Assembly (NCBI GenBank): GCA_030145195.1
Contig: JAQYVY010000009.1
Coordinates: forward strand, 19,768 to 83,767
DNA: 64,000 nucleotides
DNA from: Desulfuromonadales bacterium
GTDB taxonomy: Bacteria; Desulfobacterota; Desulfuromonadia; Desulfuromonadales; BM103
Direction of reading: 5' to 3'
The notes below the pieces were generated by a model. That model was given only the letters and a program-made list of their open reading frames with translations. It searched no databases and had not been told where the DNA came from. Positions 34,957-43,924 of the stretch are shown here, piece after piece; position 1 is the first letter of the stretch; every line of letters begins with the position of its first letter. A program made the position numbers and the translations under genes.

Positions 34957-35913
34957 ATGAGTGGAATCAGTCGACGGAGATTTCTTGCTGCGAGTGTAGC
35001 AGGATGTGCCGCCACAACCTTGGCCGGACCCAAGAAGGCCCTAGCGGCCGGTGCGTTTACCGGCTACTCGGACAGTATGGGTGTGCTGGTGGATTTGACT
35101 CGTTGCATCGGCTGCCGTAGCTGCGAAGCCGCCTGCAACAAGGAACAGGCCTTACCCGCCCCTGACCGGCCATTTAATGACATGTCTATCTTTGATGAGA
35201 CTTTTCATGGTGGCACACAGAAACGGCGTCCTGATGAAAATGCCTACACGGTGGTTAATCGTTATGAGCCAGAAGGCAGCGATGAGCCCATTTATCGTAA
35301 AGTGCAATGCAATCACTGCAATGAGCCTGCATGTCTCACTTCTTGTTTCGTCAACGCTTACACCAAGACCCAAGAAGGTGCTGTAATCTACAATAACAAG
35401 GTGTGCGTCGGTTGCCGAAATTGCATGATTGCCTGCCCTTTCAATGTCCCGGGCTACAGCTACTCCAGTGCCTTTGATCCGATTGTCAAGAAGTGTATCT
35501 TCTGTCACGATACTAGGTTGAAAAATGGCCTGCCACCAGCCTGCGTCGATATCTGCCCGCAGGAGGCGTTGACCTTCGGCATGCGCAAAGATCTTCTCAA
35601 AATAGGCAACCAGCGTATCCAGACCCATCCGGGTCGTTACGTCGATCATATCTATGGTGAAAAAGAACTGGGCGGAACCAGTTGGATGTACCTGTCATCT
35701 GCACCGTTCGATGAGGTGGGCTTCGACGCTAACGTGAGCAACGAGCCGATCATCAATAACGTTAAAGACTTCCTCGGTACGGTACCGATGGTACTGGCAA
35801 TTTGGCCAGCAATGTTCACAGGTTTCCACCTCCTGGCAAAAAAGCAGGCCGGTCACGATAACCACGATGAAAAAGTAGAAGAGCAGCATGGCGAGGAGGG
35901 AGGAGAACAATGA
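34957..35913 (+). CDS. Tat-exported [4Fe-4S] ferredoxin subunit with C-terminal anchor (HybA/HmcB-like)
   Basis: A 318-residue protein with a twin-arginine signal (SRRRFLAAS). It has four cysteine clusters typical of a 4x[4Fe-4S] ferredoxin subunit: CIGCRSCEAAC, CNHCNEPAC, CVGCRNCMIAC and CIFCH with CVDIC. A hydrophobic helix near the C-terminus (~265-285) and a charged tail suggest membrane attachment, as in HybA. It should relay electrons between the pentaheme cytochrome and the NrfD quinone site in the periplasm. Its stop overlaps the next start by four bases (ATGA). Confidence 0.92.
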   Translation: MSGISRRRFLAASVAGCAATTLAGPKKALAAGAFTGYSDSMGVLVDLTRCIGCRSCEAACNKEQALPAPDRPFNDMSIFDETFHGGTQKRRPDENAYTVVNRYEPEGSDEPIYRKVQCNHCNEPACLTSCFVNAYTKTQEGAVIYNNKVCVGCRNCMIACPFNVPGYSYSSAFDPIVKKCIFCHDTRLKNGLPPACVDICPQEALTFGMRKDLLKIGNQRIQTHPGRYVDHIYGEKELGGTSWMYLSSAPFDEVGFDANVSNEPIINNVKDFLGTVPMVLAIWPAMFTGFHLLAKKQAGHDNHDEKVEEQHGEEGGEQ

Positions 35914-37250
35914 AATCGCTCATTAAGTCCGGAGTTAACGTGGTTGACTCCCATGTCAACGATAAGAAGGACGAGGATTGGTCTTTCATTCGAAAAATGA
36001 TGCTTGGCCTGCACTTTGGTCAATATCTCGGTCAGGCTCTGCGTAACCCTTTCAACTGGATCCTGGGTGTTATTTTTGCTATCGGTCTGCCCTTAATCGC
36101 CTACCGTTTCCTCTTTGGACTCAGTGTGGTTACACACGCCTCGAATGATTATCCTTGGGGCCTGTTCCTTGGGTTTGGTCTTTTTGCTATGGTGCCACTG
36201 TCGGCATCAGGCTTTATGCTCGGAACTACGGTTGAGATTTTCGGCCGTCATGATTTCGAACCAGTAGAACGTCTAGCCCTGCTCAATGGTTTGCTCGGGT
36301 ACCTCTTCGCTGTTATCTATCTACTGGTCGACCTTGGCCAACCATGGCGCCTGCCTTACCCGATGGTGGTTTCTTTCGGTCCGGCGGCAGTGCTCTTTCT
36401 GGTTGCCTGGCATGTGGCCACCTACCTGTCAGTACAAGTCGCCGAAGTTTCAGTAGCTTTCTTCGAGTGGATTGGTTGGCTGGGAGGTAAGCGCTTTATC
36501 AGACGAATCGCTATCGGTTTGACCGTGTCTGGTATCATTCTCTCGACCCTGCATCAGGGAGCTTTGGGGGCACTCTTCTGTTATGCCCCAGGCAAAGTTC
36601 ACCCGCTCTGGTTTTCGGCGTCGTTCCAGTGGATTCACTTCTTCTGTTCGTCGATTCCCGCGGGCCTTTGCATGGTGATCGCCGTTAGTACTATCATCAA
36701 GAAGACGATGGCTTGGCGTTGCGATGACAACTTCCTTGACAACCTTGATCGTTGCACTCTTGGCCTAGCCAAAGGTGCCAGTTTGGCCCTGATTACCTAC
36801 CTGGTTATCAAAATAATCGGTATTGCCCATGACAACGAGTGGGCCTACCTGGCAACAGGTTGGGGCGCGTGGTTCTTGTTTGAGATGGCCGTAGGCGTGG
36901 TATTGCCAATCATCCTGTTCGGTTATGCAATTCGCCATAAAATCGTTGGCATGGCCAGAGTTGGTGCCTTTATCACTGTCTTCGGGATTGTTCTGAATCG
37001 TTTGAATACGGCACTGATTACTTTTAACTGGCAACTATATCAGGAAGTACCGCATATTTTTGAAGTGATTATCGCCGTGACAATTTTTGCGATTTATGTG
37101 GTAGTCTATCGTTTTATCCTCTATCGTCTACCTATCCTTTATACATGGAAGGCGGAACCGGAAGCAGCCTTTGCTGCAGATGCAGCTAAGGCTACGCCGG
37201 TTCGGATGACAACGCCTGCAGTCGAAGCGGTGTATCGCAAGATCGATTGA
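35910..37250 (+). CDS. NrfD/HybB-type quinone-interacting membrane subunit
   Basis: A 446-residue integral membrane protein with about ten helices. It matches the NrfD/HybB family, which binds menaquinone but no heme (YPWGLFLGFGLFAMVPLSA, LHQGALGALF, FNRLNTALITFNWQ-like end region). It is the membrane anchor of ferredoxin-linked quinone oxidoreductases. With the pentaheme cytochrome and ferredoxin it forms a three-part module comparable to Geobacter Cbc complexes or Desulfovibrio Tmc/Hmc. The direction of electron flow is not shown by the sequence. Confidence 0.92.
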   Translation: MKSLIKSGVNVVDSHVNDKKDEDWSFIRKMMLGLHFGQYLGQALRNPFNWILGVIFAIGLPLIAYRFLFGLSVVTHASNDYPWGLFLGFGLFAMVPLSASGFMLGTTVEIFGRHDFEPVERLALLNGLLGYLFAVIYLLVDLGQPWRLPYPMVVSFGPAAVLFLVAWHVATYLSVQVAEVSVAFFEWIGWLGGKRFIRRIAIGLTVSGIILSTLHQGALGALFCYAPGKVHPLWFSASFQWIHFFCSSIPAGLCMVIAVSTIIKKTMAWRCDDNFLDNLDRCTLGLAKGASLALITYLVIKIIGIAHDNEWAYLATGWGAWFLFEMAVGVVLPIILFGYAIRHKIVGMARVGAFITVFGIVLNRLNTALITFNWQLYQEVPHIFEVIIAVTIFAIYVVVYRFILYRLPILYTWKAEPEAAFAADAAKATPVRMTTPAVEAVYRKID

Positions 37251-37253
37251 GCA

Positions 37254-37289
37254 ATTACCGCGGGGCCGAGAAATCGGTCCCGCGGTAAT
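37254..37289 (+). other. Strong hairpin with GAAA tetraloop after the NrfD gene
   Basis: An 11-bp perfect outer stem (ATTACCGCGGG/CCCGCGGTAAT), a G-T wobble and a CCGA/TCGG inner stem enclose a GAAA loop. No T-run follows. It probably protects the 3' end of the upstream mRNA segment or reduces read-through into the sensor gene. Confidence 0.6.
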
Positions 37290-37316
37290 AAGATTCTTTC
37301 AAGGGGAGTCTCCATC

Positions 37317-38162
37317 ATGCTCAGCAGTATAAACAGTCGCGCTATCGTCCCTGTCGCTTGTGCTGTGACCGGGTTTGTTATTGCCTGCTGTGTGCTTTTG
37401 TATACCTTCGTTAAAGAGGATCTCATTGAAGGTGAGGTTCGGCATGCAGCAGATTTGTCAGATACTGTGATTAAATCGACCCGATACGCTATGCTCCACG
37501 ATGATCGGGAAACTTTAAGTAATATTATTAGCAGCATTGGCGAGCAAAATCAGGTCGAACATGTTCGGATCTTCAATAAGAAGGGTTTGATCATGTTCTC
37601 CCGCGACAAAGGCGAACTCAACCGCTTTATCGACAAGACGGCGGCGGGTTGTACTGAATGTCACGCGGGGGCAGAGCCAAAACGTAGCCTTGGCACCATG
37701 GCTAAGGCCCGCCAGTACACCAACAAGCTTGGTAAAGATGTCTTGGCGATTACTGCGCCGTTTTATAACGAACCTGAATGTTCTAATGCCGCCTGTCATT
37801 TCCACGATTCCGAGCAAAGCCTTCTGGGTACCCTTGATATCGGCGTCTCTCAGGATCCCCTCAAACGAACACTTGGCCAATTACAGAACCGAATGATCGT
37901 GTTCAGTGGCATGATTTTGATTTTGACTGTCGGTGCCGTCTGTGCCCTGCTTTACAGCCAGGTGTTTCTGCCTATCAAACAACTTGCTGACTTTACCGAA
38001 GGTGCTGGGAGTGATACTCTTGGACACGAATTTCCTGAGGTCAGTGGAGACATTGCTCGGTTGGCAAATGATTTTCAAAAAATGGCCAACCGCGTACAAG
38101 AACTCGAACAACAGCTTCTTAGTAAAGAAAGTGATGCATCCCCACCGGATTCGCAATCCTGA
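37317..38162 (+). CDS. Membrane heme-sensor protein with HAMP domain and no output domain
   Basis: A 281-residue protein with helices at ~9-30 and ~191-213 enclosing a periplasmic domain. That domain has a normal heme c site (C112-TE-C115-H116) and a CX4CH site (C155-SNAA-C160-H161, followed by FH). A HAMP domain and short coiled coil finish the protein; there is no kinase, cyclase or MCP domain. The periplasmic half aligns by motif with the kinase encoded at 29596 (YNEPEC/YNRPSC, LLGTLDI/ILGFLEV). It may sense redox state or a gas through heme and act by dimerising with that kinase, which I infer from the similarity. GGGGAG precedes ATG. Confidence 0.82.
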   Translation: MLSSINSRAIVPVACAVTGFVIACCVLLYTFVKEDLIEGEVRHAADLSDTVIKSTRYAMLHDDRETLSNIISSIGEQNQVEHVRIFNKKGLIMFSRDKGELNRFIDKTAAGCTECHAGAEPKRSLGTMAKARQYTNKLGKDVLAITAPFYNEPECSNAACHFHDSEQSLLGTLDIGVSQDPLKRTLGQLQNRMIVFSGMILILTVGAVCALLYSQVFLPIKQLADFTEGAGSDTLGHEFPEVSGDIARLANDFQKMANRVQELEQQLLSKESDASPPDSQS

Positions 38163-38231
38163 CTTTGCCGAACCTTTTGTTACTGACTCCGTTTTAACCG
38201 TTCTGCTGCAGGTCGGTAGAAGGAGATAACC

Positions 38232-38759
38232 ATGAGCCAGGAAGGGCGACCATCCGATGTGCCGCAGTCACCTGGCGGTGAAGATCTACGGCAGAGGATT
38301 GAGCTGCGTATCCGACGCCTTGAAAGAGCTTCCGGAAACGGCCTCTGGTCTATGGTTCTGTTCCTTTCGGTCAGTTTTGTTGCTTTCGATGGATTCTCAA
38401 TTTTCCCCACCCTTAGCGATAATGTCCGTAAAATTCTCGGTCCATCGCCACCGGCGGAAATGATCAGTCTCGCTCTGGTTGTTTACGCATTCTCCAGCAT
38501 CGTTCGGACTCTTGCCCGCATGAGTCAAAAGATAAAGCCTTACATGGGCTTGATGCATGCCGCGTTTTTTGCGGCCTTCTATTCGTTTTACCACTTGTCT
38601 GGAGCGCTTCAGGATAACTTCTGGGCCGTTTTTTTTGCCGGAATCAGTGTCATGGGGCTGGAAAACTTCTACCTTTGGTCACACGGTAATGAGGCGGTTC
38701 GCAAGGAGCGGGCTTTACTTGATAGTTTGCGAGGTGCAGGGGAGGGGGAGGAAAAATAG
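38232..38759 (+). CDS. Membrane protein of unknown function
   Basis: A 175-residue protein with a charged, Pro/Gly-rich N-terminus, three or four hydrophobic segments (~37-57, ~76-95, ~105-125, ~130-150) and an acidic tail ending EGEEK. No family recognised. AAGGAGAT lies upstream of ATG. It closes the cytochrome operon on this strand and is convergent with the coiled-coil gene at 38809. It could be a late subunit or an unrelated passenger. Confidence 0.7.
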   Translation: MSQEGRPSDVPQSPGGEDLRQRIELRIRRLERASGNGLWSMVLFLSVSFVAFDGFSIFPTLSDNVRKILGPSPPAEMISLALVVYAFSSIVRTLARMSQKIKPYMGLMHAAFFAAFYSFYHLSGALQDNFWAVFFAGISVMGLENFYLWSHGNEAVRKERALLDSLRGAGEGEEK

Positions 38760-38808
38760 AGAATAAGAAGACTAGAGCAAGAGTTTCTGTTTCTATGTAC
38801 GGTCTACT

Positions 38809-39348
38809 TTAAAACTCAAGGTTCTTCTGCACATAACTTTCCACGCTGTCGATCTGGCTCTGCATGTCCATCATCCGGTTCTCCAAAAGAATGATCTCTT
38901 CATCCATCCGCTCTATTCTGTCTTTGATACTTTGCCTGCGAAAGCCCAGTTCCTCGCGGGCTTTTTGAATAGAGCCCTGCTGGTTGGCGTCAAAAGAGGG
39001 GGACAGGCCATCTTCTTCGCGCTGGAATTGTTCCAAGAGATCTTCAAGGCGATTACGTTTAGTTCTTGACGACTGCAAGTCACGCTCGAACATTTCGATT
39101 CTGCGGGAGCGAAAATTAAGATAAGCAATAGCAATGTCGAGTTTACGCAGTGAGATGTCCTGTTTTGAACTGTTCGTTTGTTTTTCTATTTGTTTCGCAA
39201 GAGTGTCAATCGATTCAGACAGGGCCGTTAATTTGCCAGTTATGTGGGCTTCAGTACTTTCTTGTTGGGTTGCTGTGACCTGCACCGAAAACAGCACGAC
39301 AAACAGGATTCCTATCACAACAGATTTAGGCATGATGGTAAAATTCAT
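38809..39348 (-). CDS. Exported coiled-coil protein
   Basis: A 179-residue protein with an N-terminal signal (cleavage ~residue 27, VTA-TQQ) and then almost continuous heptad-rich helix (residues ~40-175), full of Glu/Arg/Gln. I recognise no domain. It is probably a periplasmic structural or scaffold protein. AAAGGAT lies before ATG 39348; a second in-frame ATG at 39333 is possible. Confidence 0.7.
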   Translation of the reverse strand: MNFTIMPKSVVIGILFVVLFSVQVTATQQESTEAHITGKLTALSESIDTLAKQIEKQTNSSKQDISLRKLDIAIAYLNFRSRRIEMFERDLQSSRTKRNRLEDLLEQFQREEDGLSPSFDANQQGSIQKAREELGFRRQSIKDRIERMDEEIILLENRMMDMQSQIDSVESYVQKNLEF

Positions 39349-39429
39349 GGGTCTATCCTTTGCAATTTAAGAAAACGTCCCGTCAAAGCATTTTCGAGTG
39401 TTGAAGGTAAAAGGCGGCACTTCGTGTAA

Positions 39430-39906
39430 TTATTCGTTAGCAAGGGTTTCTGAGCCGACGTTAAATTGATAAACTTCAAAAGAGCCGCCTCGATCGATCA
39501 GTTTGAGATTGATAACGGCATCCCCATGTTCATACTTGGCCTCAATATTATATTCGACAACGGTCTGTTTGCCGATATCGGTTTGCTGATCCAGATGAAG
39601 GTTCTCAAACTCTGGTTCCGCCATCTCCTGGAGTGTTCCCAACCGGGAAAACAAGCCCATGACCTGGGTAAGTTTTTCCTCCGATATGGTGGCAGAAACT
39701 TCAGGGGCTATCAACGCTCTTGTTTTCTCAGGATCCCATTGTGAGATTTCCGGGATGATTTGATTGATATACGGCACGGCTCTATCGTCATATTCTGATG
39801 ATTGGCTTTTATCGTAAAGTGCAGAACCGGCGAATATGACCATAATGCTGACAAGCCAGGTCGCCATCAGGATGAAGAATTTTTTCAAGGATTGTTTGTT
39901 TTCCAC
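39430..39906 (-). CDS. Membrane-anchored protein of unknown function
   Basis: A 158-residue protein with one N-terminal helix (~10-30) and a ~120-residue periplasmic alpha/beta domain resembling lumazine-binding/NTF2-like accessory domains (FENLHLDQQTDIGKQTVVEYNIEAKY). I prefer the GTG at 39906 because AAGGAAG lies eight bases upstream and the helix follows directly; the ATG at 40011 would add a 35-residue polar leader. No function assigned. Confidence 0.65.
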   Translation of the reverse strand: MENKQSLKKFFILMATWLVSIMVIFAGSALYDKSQSSEYDDRAVPYINQIIPEISQWDPEKTRALIAPEVSATISEEKLTQVMGLFSRLGTLQEMAEPEFENLHLDQQTDIGKQTVVEYNIEAKYEHGDAVINLKLIDRGGSFEVYQFNVGSETLANE

Positions 39907-40117
39907 GGAGTGTCTTCCTTGTCTTTTTTGTGAGGAATCATTCTGCTGAAGGGAAAGCTCTTGTGCCGAAAATTGCGGAATGCCAACCCTCAAGGTGTAC
40001 CCCGCAGACATTAACGGAGGATATCATTTTTAGAGCGGGTGGCACTACATCTAATCGTCCAGGTCCTGAATGTTTTTGGTGGGACACCCACAGAGATAAG
40101 GCGGGAGATAAGAGGTG

Positions 40118-40933
40118 TCACCCTAAAGAGACGTCGAGTATCATCATGACCGAAAAACCGACCATCGTTGCCATGGTGACCAGGTCAATATTTGCATAGT
40201 TTCGCTGCGACTCTGGAATGAGTTCTTCCACCACGACAAAAATCATGGCTCCAGCAGCAAAGCAGAGCGCATAGGGAAGAATGTTTTGCATGTGCAAAAC
40301 AAAGAGGGCACCGATGACTCCGGCAATGGGTTCCACCATGCCGGAAGCTTGCCCCATGAAAAAACTTTTTCTTTTTGACAGACCTTCTCTTCGCAACGGC
40401 ACTGATACCGCAGTTCCTTCGGGAAAATTTTGAATCCCAATACCAATGGCCAAGGCAATGGCACCGCCGATTGTCGCAGAAGGCAGGCCTGCGGCTACTG
40501 CGCCAAAGGCGACTCCGACGGCCAGGCCTTCAGGGATATTGTGCAGGGTGATGGCGAGGACCAGAAGGGTACTTCGTTGCCACGAAGTTTTTACGCCCTC
40601 GCTTTTGTCAACACTGAGACCAGGATGAAGGTGCGGGAGGAACTTATCCGTCAGCCGCATAAATATCCCGCCACCCATAAAGCCAATCGCTGCAGTGAGC
40701 CAGGGAATATGTCCTAGTTGCTCTGCCATCTCTATGCCTGGTGCGAGCAACGACCAGAAACTCGCTGCAATCATGACCCCGGCAGCAAACCCGAGCATTG
40801 AATCCAAAAGCTTTTGATTCAATGTTTTCGTAAAGAAAACCAGTGATGCTCCTGCCGCAGTCACGCTCCAGGTAAAGAGCGTGGCAATAAAAGCCTGCGT
40901 AACGGGATTGAATTGTAGGAAGAAGTCGCTCAT
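40118..40933 (-). CDS. ZIP-family divalent metal transporter
   Basis: A 271-residue membrane protein with about eight helices. Helices 4 and 5 hold the metal-site signatures [10 protein letters not shown] and [12 protein letters not shown], and a late EELIPES is also typical of ZupT/GufA-like ZIP proteins. It imports Zn2+, Fe2+ or related metals into the cytoplasm, perhaps supplying iron for the heme-rich metabolism seen here; the substrate is inferred from the family only. The His-rich loop (LPHLHPG) is short. Confidence 0.9.
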   Translation of the reverse strand: MSDFFLQFNPVTQAFIATLFTWSVTAAGASLVFFTKTLNQKLLDSMLGFAAGVMIAASFWSLLAPGIEMAEQLGHIPWLTAAIGFMGGGIFMRLTDKFLPHLHPGLSVDKSEGVKTSWQRSTLLVLAITLHNIPEGLAVGVAFGAVAAGLPSATIGGAIALAIGIGIQNFPEGTAVSVPLRREGLSKRKSFFMGQASGMVEPIAGVIGALFVLHMQNILPYALCFAAGAMIFVVVEELIPESQRNYANIDLVTMATMVGFSVMMILDVSLG

Positions 40934-41000
40934 GTCATTGGCCTTTTCGAGAATTGAAAAAACTTAATAGCCTGAATTTCCTCACAGTGGCATTGACTTT

Positions 41001-41456
41001 TTAGTGTTTCAAGGTCAAATCTGAAGCCGGTTTCTCTTCCGTTTGAACCAATCGATATGACCGTTGGATCTCCCCTTGAATCACCGGCAGAAGACCCTTC
41101 ATATAATGCTTCATCTTTGATAGGGCTGATCGCCCTTCCGGTTGCTCCATGAAGGCCACAAAAGCGTTCAATTCTTCAAGCGTCAAATGTGCTTTCAACT
41201 GTTCCTTTGCGGCCCCTTCAATTGTCTTGAGATCAAGGTGTTTCAAGAGCAATTGAGCCATTGATTCCCGCTGATCGTCTGGGAATTGCGTAGTCACCTG
41301 GGCGATCATTTCTTTCATCAGTTCGTCGATTGGAGCCAGTTCGAAATAGCGCTCCACTGCGCGGGCTTTTGCCTCCGCATGATCAGTCTCCGCGGCTAAG
41401 ATCATGGTCGGGGATAATGTGATGAAAAGGGTAAGCATGCAGATGATTGTTTTCAT
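41001..41456 (-). CDS. DUF2059-type exported protein
   Basis: A 151-residue protein with a signal peptide (cleavage ~ILAAE) and a helical domain that fits DUF2059 (YFELAPIDELMKEMI, LTLEELNAFVAFMEQPEGRSALSKM). Members are periplasmic and of unknown function. AAGGAG precedes the ATG. It lies 33 bp downstream of the M16 peptidase gene and may be co-transcribed with it. Confidence 0.8.
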   Translation of the reverse strand: MKTIICMLTLFITLSPTMILAAETDHAEAKARAVERYFELAPIDELMKEMIAQVTTQFPDDQRESMAQLLLKHLDLKTIEGAAKEQLKAHLTLEELNAFVAFMEQPEGRSALSKMKHYMKGLLPVIQGEIQRSYRLVQTEEKPASDLTLKH

Positions 41457-41489
41457 GACACAACTCCTTCTTCTGACGGGAGATCTCTG

Positions 41490-42788
41490 TTAGCTGGGCT
41501 CTGGACCCTGCCATTCGGCGATAATCTTTTCGACCTCTTTGCGCTCGCGAGTTCGGTAGGGTCCGACAATAGCACCACGCAGGTTGGTGGGGGTGATGAA
41601 TTCTCTAGCGGTCTGTCGCAAGCCAGCGGAGGTGACAGTGTCGATTGCGGCAAGATCATTGGCGATGGTACGGTGGCAACCTGTCATCTCTCCCCAGGTA
41701 TAGCGCAGGGCCATCTCGTCGACCTGGTCGCGTGAATAGTCAAGGTCGCAACGATAGCAGTTGAGAATATGGTCCAATTCATCGCTGTCGACTTCGGTTG
41801 AGTGCAGTTCGCTGAAAATCTCAAGGATTGCGGTGGTGGCCTTGCCCAGATTTTCGGTGGATACTGCTAAGTCAATAGCCAGGGTTCCGGCATCGGCATA
41901 GAGCGCGAGCGCTGCGTCGACGGCGTAAGTCAAGCCCAATTCTTCACGAAGTCTTAGCATCAAGCGACTCATCCCACCCCAGCCGAGCAGTCGGCGGAGC
42001 ACGCGCAGATTGGCGGTATGTTTACTGTCCCGGCCAGGGAGCAGAAAGGCCAGTTGTAGGCTGACTTGTGATCCGGCATCGCGCACCCAGCGCAAGGGTC
42101 GATCTGTACCGGAAAAATCAGTCCATGCTTTCGCTGCTGGGACTTTGGCTCCCTGCCATTGGTCAAAATGCGCTTTCGCCGCAGCCACAACCTGTTGATG
42201 ATTGACCGGACCCGCTACTGCCAGCACGGTATTGTGCGGCGTGTAGTAGGTGGCATGATGCTGTTGCAGTTGACGCAGGGTGAGTCGCTCAATTGCTGGC
42301 CGATTGCCGACAGTTGGCTGTCCCAGCGGATGGTTGGGGAAGAGCAGGGTGGCGATAATATTGTCGGAATTGATCTGGCGTCCGGTTTCGTTGAGATCAC
42401 CCATTGCCTCTTCGAGGATGACCCGGCGCTCCATCTCAATGTCTTTGAAAAGTGGGCGCTGTAGCATTGAACCGAACAGACCAATGCCTTCTGCGATATG
42501 GTTCGGGTGGACCCGGGAATGGAAGCAGGTAGTTTCACTGTCAGTCGCAGCGTTGGCTGAACCGCCAACGGCCTCGAAGGCACGTTCCAAGGTCAGGCCA
42601 GAGGGGAAGTCTGCCGTTCCTTTGAAGAGCATATGTTCGAGAAAATGCGACACGCCTGCTTTGCTGGCGGTTTCATAACGGCTACCAACACCGACATAAA
42701 TCATCACTTCGGCACTGTGATGGTGCGGCATTGGCACGCTGATGACGCGCAGGCCGTTAGCGAGAGTGTCGCAGAGGTATTCGGTCAT
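41490..42788 (-). CDS. M16-family zinc metallopeptidase
   Basis: A 432-residue protein of the pitrilysin/processing-peptidase type. The inverted zinc motif HFLEHMLFKGT (HXXEH) lies at ~50, and a downstream acidic stretch (ILEEAMGDLNE) would supply the third ligand. The second half is the inactive M16 C-terminal repeat (LGLTYAVDAAL). There is no signal peptide, so it is probably cytoplasmic. It processes peptides or small proteins; the substrate is unknown. Confidence 0.9.
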   Translation of the reverse strand: MTEYLCDTLANGLRVISVPMPHHHSAEVMIYVGVGSRYETASKAGVSHFLEHMLFKGTADFPSGLTLERAFEAVGGSANAATDSETTCFHSRVHPNHIAEGIGLFGSMLQRPLFKDIEMERRVILEEAMGDLNETGRQINSDNIIATLLFPNHPLGQPTVGNRPAIERLTLRQLQQHHATYYTPHNTVLAVAGPVNHQQVVAAAKAHFDQWQGAKVPAAKAWTDFSGTDRPLRWVRDAGSQVSLQLAFLLPGRDSKHTANLRVLRRLLGWGGMSRLMLRLREELGLTYAVDAALALYADAGTLAIDLAVSTENLGKATTAILEIFSELHSTEVDSDELDHILNCYRCDLDYSRDQVDEMALRYTWGEMTGCHRTIANDLAAIDTVTSAGLRQTAREFITPTNLRGAIVGPYRTRERKEVEKIIAEWQGPEPS

Positions 42789-42886
42789 AGAGTTAGAGAC
42801 TCGTTAAGGGTGAAAATATAAAAGATGAAGAGCCCAATACTTAAAAGACTTTTCACCTTTTATATTTTACTCATTACTGGAACATG

Positions 42887-43858
42887 TCAGCAAAGCAGTT
42901 TGGCGGCTTCCTTGGCGTGGTAGGTAATAATCAGGTCGGCGCCAGCGCGTTTCATTCCGATCAAGGTTTCCATCATGACCCGGTCGCCATCGATCCAGCC
43001 TTTTGCGGCTGCAGCCTTGATCATGGAATATTCGCCGGAGACATTGTAGGCCACCAGCGGCAGGTTGTAGCGTTCCTTGAGATCACGCAGGATGTCGAGG
43101 TAGGCCAGTGCAGGTTTGACCATCAGAAAATCGGTGCATTCCTGAATGTCGAGTTCTGCTTCACGAAAAGCTTCTAGCCGATTGGCCGGGTCCATCTGGT
43201 AGCTGCGGCGGTCGCCGAACTGTGGGGTCGAGTCGGCAGCGTCACGGAAGGGACCATAGTAGGCGCTAGAGTATTTGACCGCGTAGCTCATGATCGGGAT
43301 GTGTGAAAAGTCGTTGGCATCAAGAATCTCCCGAATTGCGGCAACGCGTCCGTCCATCATGTCGGAAGGCGCTACAATGTCGGCTCCGGCGCGGGCATGC
43401 GCGAGGGCTTCGGCTGCAAGCAGCTTGAGGGTTTCGTCGTTGTCGACGTCGCCATCTTTGATCACGCCACAGTGTCCATGATCAGTGTATTCACACAGGC
43501 AGACATCGGTGATCACCATCAGTTTCGGCACCTCCGCCTTGATCGCCCGGATCGTCTCCTGAATGATACCCGTATCGGAGTAGGCGTCTTGGCCTAGGGC
43601 ATCTTTGGCTTCGGGGATGCCGAACAGAATCACCGCCGGGATGCCGAGTTCATACACCTCTTTAGCTTCTGCGACGATATGTTCGATCGACTGCTGGTAG
43701 ATACCGGGCATGGAGACGATCTCTTTCTTGATGTCTGTGCCAAAGGCCGAGAACATGGGATAGATCAGGTCATCAGTACGGAGAAAGGTCTCACGGACCA
43801 TGCGGCGGATGGTGTCGTTTCGGCGCAGACGACGGGCACGATATTCGGGGAAAAACAT
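42887..43858 (-). CDS. hemB: Delta-aminolevulinic acid dehydratase (porphobilinogen synthase)
   Basis: A 323-residue enzyme condensing two 5-aminolevulinate molecules to porphobilinogen. The metal-binding [14 protein letters not shown] and the two active-site lysines ([14 protein letters not shown] and [10 protein letters not shown]) are present. The ATG at 43858 ([10 protein letters not shown]) has GGAGG six bases upstream, so I reject the longer ATG at 43894. It follows hemD in a heme cluster that supplies the many cytochromes nearby. Confidence 0.97.
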   Translation of the reverse strand: MFFPEYRARRLRRNDTIRRMVRETFLRTDDLIYPMFSAFGTDIKKEIVSMPGIYQQSIEHIVAEAKEVYELGIPAVILFGIPEAKDALGQDAYSDTGIIQETIRAIKAEVPKLMVITDVCLCEYTDHGHCGVIKDGDVDNDETLKLLAAEALAHARAGADIVAPSDMMDGRVAAIREILDANDFSHIPIMSYAVKYSSAYYGPFRDAADSTPQFGDRRSYQMDPANRLEAFREAELDIQECTDFLMVKPALAYLDILRDLKERYNLPLVAYNVSGEYSMIKAAAAKGWIDGDRVMMETLIGMKRAGADLIITYHAKEAAKLLC

Positions 43859-43924
43859 GGAAAACCTCCGAGGAAAACTATTGTTGAGTTTCAAGTGCTC
43901 TGGTTAGAATCAATTCCTTGTAGC

